Positions 58,809-64,000 of a DNA stretch of 64,000 nucleotides are shown in pieces. Below the pieces are notes generated by a model. It did no database searches and was not told where the DNA came from. It saw only the letters and a list, made by a program, of their open reading frames with translations. The position numbers and the translations under genes are program-made. How positions within the stretch are numbered: position 1 is the first letter of the stretch; each line of letters opens with the position of its first letter. Origin of the DNA: Anaerolineae bacterium (GTDB taxonomy: Bacteria > Chloroflexota > Anaerolineae > 4572-78 > J111); contig JAHDWA010000014.1 in assembly GCA_023382535.1 (NCBI GenBank), positions 124,001 to 188,000 of the forward strand. Reading direction: 5' to 3'.

Positions 58809-59536
58809 GCAGCACCACCTCGCGCATGAAAGAGGCAGCCGAGCAACTGGCTAACCAGATGACTTTGTTAGAACATCTGGAAGAGCTGCGTGACCGCCTG
58901 GTTAAAGCAGCCATCGCCGTGTTTGTTTGTACTCTGCTGGCCGCGGCTTTTACTACCCCGATTTTGGAACTGTTGATTGCCCCTTACGGCCAAAAATTGC
59001 AGGTGCTGGGGCCAACCGAAGGGATCACGATCTACTTTCGAGTGGCGTTGACCGCTGGCCTGGTTATAGCCATGCCCTTCCTGGTTTACCAGTTCCTGAT
59101 GTTTATTTTACCCGGCCTTGAACCCGGCGAAAAACAGTACATCTTGTGGGGTGTTCCTTTTGCCACCCTGCTCTTTTTCATTGGGGTGCTGTTTGCCTGG
59201 TATATCCTGACCCCGGCCGCCGTGAGTTTTCTCAGTACCTGGCAGCCCGAAATTTTTATCCAGCAGTGGCAATCCCGCGAATACATCCCCTTTGTCACGT
59301 CGCTGGTCTTTTGGGTCGGCCTGAGTTTTGAAACCCCATTGATTATCTTTATTATGACCAAGCTGGGGCTGGTCACGCCGCAGTTTTTGCTCAAACAATG
59401 GCGTTTTGCCATTGTCATTATTGCCATTGCCGCCGCAATGATTACCCCCACCGTGGACCCCTTCAACATGGGGCTGGTTATGCTCCCCCTGATTGTCCTG
59501 TATGGCCTCAGTATTCTGCTTTCTTACCTGGCCTGA
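58805..59536 (+). CDS. tatC: Sec-independent protein translocase TatC
   Basis: A 243-residue membrane protein with six predicted helices. The N-terminal MTLLEHLEELRDRLVKAAIA is the characteristic TatC start, which contains the residues that bind twin-arginine signals; FLVYQFLMFILPGLEPGEKQ and SFETPLIIFIMTKLG follow. It overlaps the tatA/B gene by four bases. Confidence 0.95.
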   Translation: MSSTTSRMKEAAEQLANQMTLLEHLEELRDRLVKAAIAVFVCTLLAAAFTTPILELLIAPYGQKLQVLGPTEGITIYFRVALTAGLVIAMPFLVYQFLMFILPGLEPGEKQYILWGVPFATLLFFIGVLFAWYILTPAAVSFLSTWQPEIFIQQWQSREYIPFVTSLVFWVGLSFETPLIIFIMTKLGLVTPQFLLKQWRFAIVIIAIAAAMITPTVDPFNMGLVMLPLIVLYGLSILLSYLA

Positions 59537-59631
59537 TCGGCCAACAATTCGGCAAGTCAACAAGTCGGCGAATTGTTATCACATTAATCATTCACAATTC
59601 ACTATTCACTATGACTTCTGGAGGTACTTCG

Positions 59632-60951
59632 ATGTCGAAGCAACGTGTGATTATTATGGGCGCCGCCGGGCGCGACTTTCATAATTTTAACGTCTACTTC
59701 CGCGACAATCCGGCCTACGAAGTTGTCGCTTTCACCGCTACCCAAATCCCCAATATCGAAGGCCGGCTCTATCCCCCGGAACTGGCCGGTCAATTGTACC
59801 CCACTGGCATTCCTATCCAGCCCGAGTCTGAGCTGACTGCACTCATTCAATCGCTCCAGGCTGACCAGGTCATTTTTGCCTACTCCGACGTGCCCCACGA
59901 ATACGTGATGCACCAGGCTTCGGCGGTGCTGGCCGCCGGGGCCGATTACCGGCTGCTGGGACCGCGCCACACCATGCTCAAGAGCAGCAAGCCGGTCGTC
60001 TCGATTGGCGCGGTGCGGACAGGCAGCGGCAAAAGCCAGACTACCCGCCGGGTCTGCGAGATTTTGCAGAGCACGGGTAAAAAAGTGGTGGCGGTGCGCC
60101 ATCCCATGCCTTACGGCAACCTGGTGGTCCAGGCGGTGCAGCGCTTTGCCGATTACGGCGACCTGGATGAATACGAGTGTACCATCGAAGAACGGGAGGA
60201 GTACGAGCCGCACCTTGACCGGGGCACGATTGTTTATGCGGGCGTGGATTACGAAGCCATTCTCCGCCGCGCGGAAGCCGAAGCCGACATAGTCGTTTGG
60301 GATGGCGGCAACAACGACCTGCCTTTCTTCCAGCCCGACCTGCACATCGTTGTGGTTGACCCGCACCGGCCCGGCCACGAAGTAACCTACCATCCCGGCG
60401 AAGCCAACCTGCGTCTGGCTGATGTTGTCGTTATCAACAAAATTGATACGGCCGACGCCGCTGCTATTGCCGAGGTGCGCCGGAATGTTCAGGCAGTCGC
60501 ACCCCGGGCCAGGGTGGTTGACGCAGCCTCGCCAATTACGGTAGACGAGCCTGCCGCCATTCGCGGCCGGCGTGTCCTGGTCGTGGAAGACGGCCCGACG
60601 TTGACCCACGGCGAGATGGCCTACGGGGCCGGGGTGGTGGCCGCCCAGCGCTTCGGAGCAGCCGAAATCATTGATCCGCGGCCTTATGCCGTTGGCTCGA
60701 TTCTGGCGACTTATGAAAAGTACCCGACAACCGGGGCAGTGCTGCCGGCGATGGGTTATGACGAAGCCCAGATGAAGGAACTCGAACAAACCATTAACGC
60801 TACGCCGTGCGATCTGGTTATCATCGGTACGCCGATTGACCTGGGCAAACTGCTGGACATCAAGCATTCTCACCAGCGGGTGCGCTACGATTTGCAGGAG
60901 ATTGGCCGGCCCACCCTGGCCGAAATTCTGGCGGAGAAGTTTAAGCAATGA
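59632..60951 (+). CDS. cyclic 2,3-diphosphoglycerate synthetase-like P-loop protein
   Basis: A 439-residue P-loop enzyme. It starts VIIMGAAGRDFHNFNVYFRD and has a P-loop in SIGAVRTGSGKSQTTRRVCE, then VVAVRHPMPYGNL, a DGGNNDLPFFQPDLHIVVVD segment and a VVINKIDTAD motif. The pattern matches archaeal cyclic-2,3-DPG synthetase and related bacterial GTPase-like proteins. In bacteria the product is not established. The start is the ATG at 59632, with GGAGG seven bases upstream; the longer frame overlaps tatC. A DUF952 gene overlaps its end by four bases. Confidence 0.85.
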   Translation: MSKQRVIIMGAAGRDFHNFNVYFRDNPAYEVVAFTATQIPNIEGRLYPPELAGQLYPTGIPIQPESELTALIQSLQADQVIFAYSDVPHEYVMHQASAVLAAGADYRLLGPRHTMLKSSKPVVSIGAVRTGSGKSQTTRRVCEILQSTGKKVVAVRHPMPYGNLVVQAVQRFADYGDLDEYECTIEEREEYEPHLDRGTIVYAGVDYEAILRRAEAEADIVVWDGGNNDLPFFQPDLHIVVVDPHRPGHEVTYHPGEANLRLADVVVINKIDTADAAAIAEVRRNVQAVAPRARVVDAASPITVDEPAAIRGRRVLVVEDGPTLTHGEMAYGAGVVAAQRFGAAEIIDPRPYAVGSILATYEKYPTTGAVLPAMGYDEAQMKELEQTINATPCDLVIIGTPIDLGKLLDIKHSHQRVRYDLQEIGRPTLAEILAEKFKQ

Positions 60952-61352
60952 GTCCCAACAGGTTCGAGAATCGCATCTACCATCTTGCTCCGGCCAGTTA
61001 TTATCGTCAGCAGCCCCTCGACCAACCTTACCAGCCCGCCACTTTTGCCGAGGAAGGTTTTATTCACTGCACGGCCGGCGCGGCAAAGCTGATCGAGATT
61101 GCTAACCTCTACTTTGCTGCCCTTCAGGATGAGTTGTTAGTCCTGGAAATTGACCCGGCCCGGCTGGCCGCCCCCCTCATCTTTGAGCCGCCTATTCCTC
61201 CGCAGGCAACGAGGGCGACTGCTTCCAGGCGTCAGCCCGATCCGAACACCTTGTTTCCTCATATTTATGGCCTGCTTAATCGGCCGGCGATTGTCGCCTG
61301 TTTCCCGTTAGCGCGTGATGTGACAGGACAATGGCAAATGCCCATTCAATGA
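60948..61352 (+). CDS. DUF952 family protein
   Basis: A 134-residue protein of the DUF952 family. It shows RIYHLAPASYY at the start, the GFIHCTAGAAKLIEIANLYF signature (F-I-H-C/L-S/T), LLVLEIDPARLAAPL and PHIYGLLNRPAIVACFPL. Its function is not known; the family is thought to have a toxin-like ADP-ribosyltransferase fold. It is translationally coupled (ATGA) to the preceding gene. Confidence 0.88.
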   Translation: MSPNRFENRIYHLAPASYYRQQPLDQPYQPATFAEEGFIHCTAGAAKLIEIANLYFAALQDELLVLEIDPARLAAPLIFEPPIPPQATRATASRRQPDPNTLFPHIYGLLNRPAIVACFPLARDVTGQWQMPIQ

Positions 61353-61413
61353 CCACCGAGCGCTTATGCTAGAAATAAAGTACTGCTCCGGGGCGGGGCA
61401 CTCGTTCGACTGA

Positions 61414-62367
61414 ATGAGTAGTAACAGAATGAGAAACACAAAGCCTGCCTTCTCTCTCTGGAATTTCAAATGGTCCTATATTCTCAAACTGACAGCTTTT
61501 GCGGTGATTATTATTTTGCTTGGCCTGACCCTGATGGTGGCCGAAATCAGCCGGCGCATCGTGACCGGATTAACCATCTGGGACTGCCCGGTCCCAAGCC
61601 GGACTCCGGCTGATATAGGGCTGACTCACTATCAAACGGTCCAAATTCAGCCCCAACCCGGCCAAACCCTCACCGGCTGGTATCTGCCTTCCCAAAATGG
61701 AGCGGCTGTTTTATTATTACAAGGACACTGGACGGCCCGTGATGGCATGCTGCCGGAAGCCGGCATCCTGGCCCGGCATGGATACGGGATCATGCTGCTC
61801 GACCCGCACCCCTGCGCCGGACCAGGTGTTGTCCACACTATGGGCCAGGCCGAAATTGCAGATATTGCTGCTGCGGTAAAATTTATGCGGCAGCAGCCGG
61901 ACATTATAGGCGACAGAATGGGCGTGTTGGGCTTTTCAATAGGCGGTGTTCTGGCTGTGGAGAGTGCGGCCCGCCTGCCCGAAATTAAGGGGGTGGTCGC
62001 CGAAGGGAACTTTGACGATTTAACCACCAATATCACTCCCCGTGGCGCGCGCGAGACCCTGGTCGGGAGTTTGGTCCAAGGCTTTATCGTTTTCTTTTTT
62101 CGCTACTACACGGGCACTGACCCGGCGTTGGTCAGACCCATTGACTCGGTTGCCAAAATCAGTCCGCGTCCTCTGTTCTTTATTGCCGGAGAGTATGAGG
62201 CTGAGGCTAATCGCACTCAGGCTCAATTTGAGGCCGCCGGCCAGCCCAAAGAACTCTGGCTGGTGCCCCAGGTCGGTCATGGGGGATACGGCGACCGCTG
62301 GCCGGAGGAATATGAACGCCGGATTGCCGGTTTTTTTAATGAGCATCTCTTGACTGTGTCGCCTTGA
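61414..62367 (+). CDS. membrane-anchored alpha/beta hydrolase
   Basis: A 317-residue protein. A hydrophobic segment (LKLTAFAVIIILLGLTLMVA) near the N-terminus anchors it, with the rest outside. The hydrolase domain has the nucleophile elbow GFSIGG (Ser in VLGFSIGGVLAVESAA), a probable acid in IAGEYEAEANR and His in VPQVGHGGYG. It is probably an esterase or peptidase of the S9/DUF-type group; the substrate is unknown. It is separated by a strong hairpin from the next gene. Confidence 0.85.
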   Translation: MSSNRMRNTKPAFSLWNFKWSYILKLTAFAVIIILLGLTLMVAEISRRIVTGLTIWDCPVPSRTPADIGLTHYQTVQIQPQPGQTLTGWYLPSQNGAAVLLLQGHWTARDGMLPEAGILARHGYGIMLLDPHPCAGPGVVHTMGQAEIADIAAAVKFMRQQPDIIGDRMGVLGFSIGGVLAVESAARLPEIKGVVAEGNFDDLTTNITPRGARETLVGSLVQGFIVFFFRYYTGTDPALVRPIDSVAKISPRPLFFIAGEYEAEANRTQAQFEAAGQPKELWLVPQVGHGGYGDRWPEEYERRIAGFFNEHLLTVSP

Positions 62368-62384
62368 GGAGACAATAGTCTGAT

Positions 62385-62419
62385 TTCAGGAATGCAAAAG
62401 TGACTTTTGCACTCCTGAA
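62385..62419. terminator. hairpin after the alpha/beta hydrolase gene
   Basis: TTCAGGA-A-TGCAAAAG (62385-62400) pairs with CTTTTGCA-C-TCCTGAA (62404-62419), a 15-bp stem with one mismatch and a 3-base loop, 18 bases after the stop. The tail GTATTTAC is weak for a terminator; a regulatory hairpin is possible. Confidence 0.6.
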
Positions 62420-62479
62420 GTATTTACAAATCCCACTAACTTTAAGGTGTTCATTTGAACAAAAGGAGAACTCTCAACC

Positions 62480-63550
62480 ATGGATAGCCAATCAATGATG
62501 ACTGCCGTCCGACTTCACGGCCCGTCGGATATGCGGGTCGAACAGATTCCCCATCCGGGGCCGCCGGGGCCAGGTGAAGTATTACTACGGGTTACCGCCG
62601 TGGGCATTTGTGGCAGCGATTTGCACAGCTACAAAGATGCTCGTATTGGGGATGTGGCTTTGCAAAGCCCGCTCGTGTTAGGACACGAGTTCGCCGGGGT
62701 GGTGGAGGCAGTTGGGCCAGGGCCAGACAACCTGGACGGCAACTTCCATTCGCTGGCGCCGGGACTGCGGGTGGCGGTTGATCCCGCGCAGCCCTGCTGG
62801 CACTGTGAAATGTGCGAACTGGGCCAGCCGAACTTATGCCTGCATTTGCATTTTTGCGGCTCCTACCCTGACCACGGCAGCCTATGCCAGTGGCTGCACA
62901 TGCCCACCCGGAGCTGTTTCCCTGTCCCCGACAGCCTGGACGATGTTAGCGCGGCCATGTTGGAGCCACTAGGTATTGCCATTCATGCCATTGACCTGGC
63001 TAAAATCAGGGTGGCGGACAGCGTCGCCATCCTGGGGGCCGGTTCGGTGGGCCTGTTCATTCTGCAATTGGCGCGGCTGTCCGGGGCGCAGCCTATCTTT
63101 GTCAGCGATAAGTTCCCCTGGCGGCTCGAAGCGGCCCAGCATTATGGGGCCATCCCGATCAACTGCGACGAGACCGACCCGGTCAAAGCCGTTTTGAGCG
63201 CGACACATGGCCGGGGGGTAGATGTCGCTATTGAGGCAGCGTGGGCGGATCACTCCGTCCAACAAGCGGCGGAGATGGCTCGCCTGGGGGGACGTATGGT
63301 CATTGTCGGCATTTCTGAGAATGACCGGCTTGAGTTGAAACACTCCACTGTCCGGCGTAAAGGCTTGACCATCCGCCTGGCCCGGCGCATGAAGCATACC
63401 TACCCGCGGGCCATTCGCCTGGCTCGCAGCGGCGCTGTAGATCTGCTGCGCGTTGTCAGCCACCGTTTTCCCCTGGAAAAAACGCCGGAAGCCTTTGCAA
63501 TGAATGCCGTTTATCAAGATCGAGTGGTTAAGGTTATGATCGAGATATAG
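62480..63550 (+). CDS. zinc-dependent alcohol dehydrogenase (threonine/sorbitol-dehydrogenase-like)
   Basis: A 356-residue MDR-family enzyme. Catalytic zinc ligands lie in GICGSDLHS (Cys) and [10 protein letters not shown] (His-Glu). The structural zinc loop is C-x2-C-x2-C-x7-C in [15 protein letters not shown]. The Rossmann fold is [20 protein letters not shown], and [13 protein letters not shown] follows. Specificity cannot be read; related enzymes oxidise polyols or L-threonine. AAGGAG precedes the ATG. The candidate ncRNA lies downstream. Confidence 0.93.
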   Translation: MDSQSMMTAVRLHGPSDMRVEQIPHPGPPGPGEVLLRVTAVGICGSDLHSYKDARIGDVALQSPLVLGHEFAGVVEAVGPGPDNLDGNFHSLAPGLRVAVDPAQPCWHCEMCELGQPNLCLHLHFCGSYPDHGSLCQWLHMPTRSCFPVPDSLDDVSAAMLEPLGIAIHAIDLAKIRVADSVAILGAGSVGLFILQLARLSGAQPIFVSDKFPWRLEAAQHYGAIPINCDETDPVKAVLSATHGRGVDVAIEAAWADHSVQQAAEMARLGGRMVIVGISENDRLELKHSTVRRKGLTIRLARRMKHTYPRAIRLARSGAVDLLRVVSHRFPLEKTPEAFAMNAVYQDRVVKVMIEI

Positions 63551-63610
63551 AGAGGGCGAGTATCTTAATCTAATTCTAATGATTCGTTAACGGATTTCTA
63601 ACAAAAACTA

Positions 63611-63619
63611 TGGTAATAT
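63611..63619 (+). promoter_or_regulatory. extended -10 element of the candidate ncRNA
   Basis: TGG-TAATAT at 63611-63619 is an extended -10 with no good -35; it would start transcription near 63626. Confidence 0.4.
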
Positions 63620-63625
63620 AGGGGT

Positions 63626-63768
63626 AGATGGTACGGCAGGGAGAACACAACAAACAATGAGCTGGGTTGTGCTGAGGGTTCCAGTGAGAACCCGCCGCCC
63701 ACAAAATTTAATTACTTAACCCCTATGCCTACCGCGAGCGCCCTTCAATTGAAGGGCGCTCTCCTTTA
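63626..63768 (+). ncRNA. candidate structured small RNA (about 140 nt), family not recognised
   Basis: An extended -10 precedes it and a strong hairpin with a short T-run ends it. The ends of the inner part pair: GGTA-c-GGCA (63630-63638) with TGCC-TACC (63726-63733), with further pairing of GGG and CCC. Inside are stems CACAAC/GTTGTG (63646-63651 with 63666-63671) and GGGTT/AACCC (63676-63680 with 63689-63693). There is no reading frame of note. It does not show the SRP RNA tetraloop motif, and it cannot be a riboswitch for the next gene, which is on the other strand. Read as a 3' UTR of the dehydrogenase it would be an alternative. Confidence 0.5.
63736..63761 (+). terminator. terminator-like perfect palindrome
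   Basis: GAGCGCCCTTCAA (63736-63748) is followed directly by its complement TTGAAGGGCGCTC (63749-63761), then TCCTTT. It may end the ncRNA and, on the other strand, the FGE-type gene. Confidence 0.7.
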
Positions 63769-63773
63769 AAAAA

Positions 63774-64000
63774 CTAATTGTAGCCATCACTTACGGCGCA
63801 GCGAAAACCATCGGTATCGTTCCGGCCCGGAAAGGCCCAGAAGCGATTGGCCGCCCGGACGGCGCGAGCGTCTACTCCCCAGGCTCCCCCCCGCACGACC
63901 CGCTGGTTGGCTGAGGTTCCACCCGGTGGGTTGGTTGTCGGCGCATCAGTATAATAGGTAGGATCATATCCATCTGCTACCCATTCCCAGACATTGCCGG
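63774..64000 (-). CDS. formylglycine-generating-enzyme (FGE/SUMF1) family protein, C-terminal part
   Basis: The last 75 residues of a protein that enters from beyond the window end. I translated them from the minus strand. They start GNVWEWVADGYDPTYY and continue with RVVRGGAWGVDARAVRAANR, ending GFRCAVSDGYN. This is the FGE-sulfatase/SUMF1 C-terminal signature (GNVWEW, RV-x-RGGSW, R-x-x-R, GFRC). Such domains oxidise sulfatase cysteines or, more often in Chloroflexi, serve as C-type-lectin-like modules fused to kinases or proteases. The N-terminus is needed to decide. Confidence 0.9.
   Translation of the reverse strand, partial: GNVWEWVADGYDPTYYTDAPTTNPPGGTSANQRVVRGGAWGVDARAVRAANRFWAFPGRNDTDGFRCAVSDGYN

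Noticed and set aside
59602..60948. Minus-strand open frame of 448 codons over the cDPG-synthetase-like gene
   Set aside because: Antisense shadow; the plus strand has a P-loop, a good ribosome-binding site and overlaps its neighbour in the usual coupled way.
63626..63768. Assignment of the candidate RNA to SRP RNA or tmRNA
   Set aside because: No GGAAGCAGC-type apical motif and no tRNA-like ends or tag frame are present.

Overview
The window looks like a chromosomal contig of a Chloroflexota bacterium, probably Anaerolineae or a relative. This is inferred from gene content: secreted proteins are lipoproteins with a lipobox, there is a large MalT-like LuxR regulator, BMP-type nucleoside importers are abundant, and the housekeeping block rpmB / fakA-fakB-recG-coaD / DUF177-rpmF-fabD-fabG-nusB-tatA-tatC is Gram-positive or Chloroflexi-like. 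No rRNA, tRNA, CRISPR array, phage or intact transposase was seen. Taxonomy is inference; no search was run.

1-17.1 kb, all on the minus strand: an uptake and catabolism locus. In transcription order it has a GntR/UTRA regulator, a FAD-less molybdenum hydroxylase with fused 2Fe-2S domains, two BMP-family permeases, a very unusual 1197-residue binding lipoprotein (two identical LivK-like domains plus one BMP domain), a double-NBD ATPase, a guanine-deaminase-like enzyme, an LLM flavin oxidoreductase, two tandem Rieske oxygenases of the demethylase type, a second BMP lipoprotein and the start of a second ATPase. My main hypothesis is that it imports and degrades a methylated purine or similar N-heterocycle: import, Rieske demethylation, Mo-hydroxylation, deamination.

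17.2-27.6 kb: L-rhamnose isomerase, a lipid kinase overlapping a response regulator, a VWA lipoprotein, a MalT-like regulator followed by an ABM-fold protein and a flavin monooxygenase, a GrpB-like protein and a cyclic-nucleotide-binding protein.

27.8-37.3 kb, minus strand: a lipoprotein with four related domains and a PEGA-like end, two PLP aminotransferases, a GNAT acetyltransferase, a TrmH-type methyltransferase, a UPF0175/DUF3368 toxin-antitoxin pair, a soluble histidine kinase and trmFO.

37.4-48.1 kb, mostly plus strand: a PF13769 protein, a ferredoxin-ASKHA corrinoid activator, an FHA protein, two M42 peptidases, a uridine-kinase-like fusion, an EcsC-like protein, a DUF4258/YgiT toxin-antitoxin pair and rlmN.

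48.2-59.5 kb: the housekeeping block, with divergent rpmB (missed by length filters), fatty-acid kinase subunits, recG, coaD, rpmF, fabD, fabG, nusB, tatA and tatC. 59.6-64 kb: a cyclic-2,3-DPG-synthetase-like protein, DUF952, an alpha/beta hydrolase, a zinc alcohol dehydrogenase, a candidate structured ncRNA with its own promoter and terminator, and the C-terminus of a formylglycine-generating-enzyme-type protein.

Intergenic DNA is rich in hairpins. Three copies of one family with GGTGACAGGCACTT ends (21.9, 27.1 and 41.7 kb) form a dispersed inverted-repeat family.
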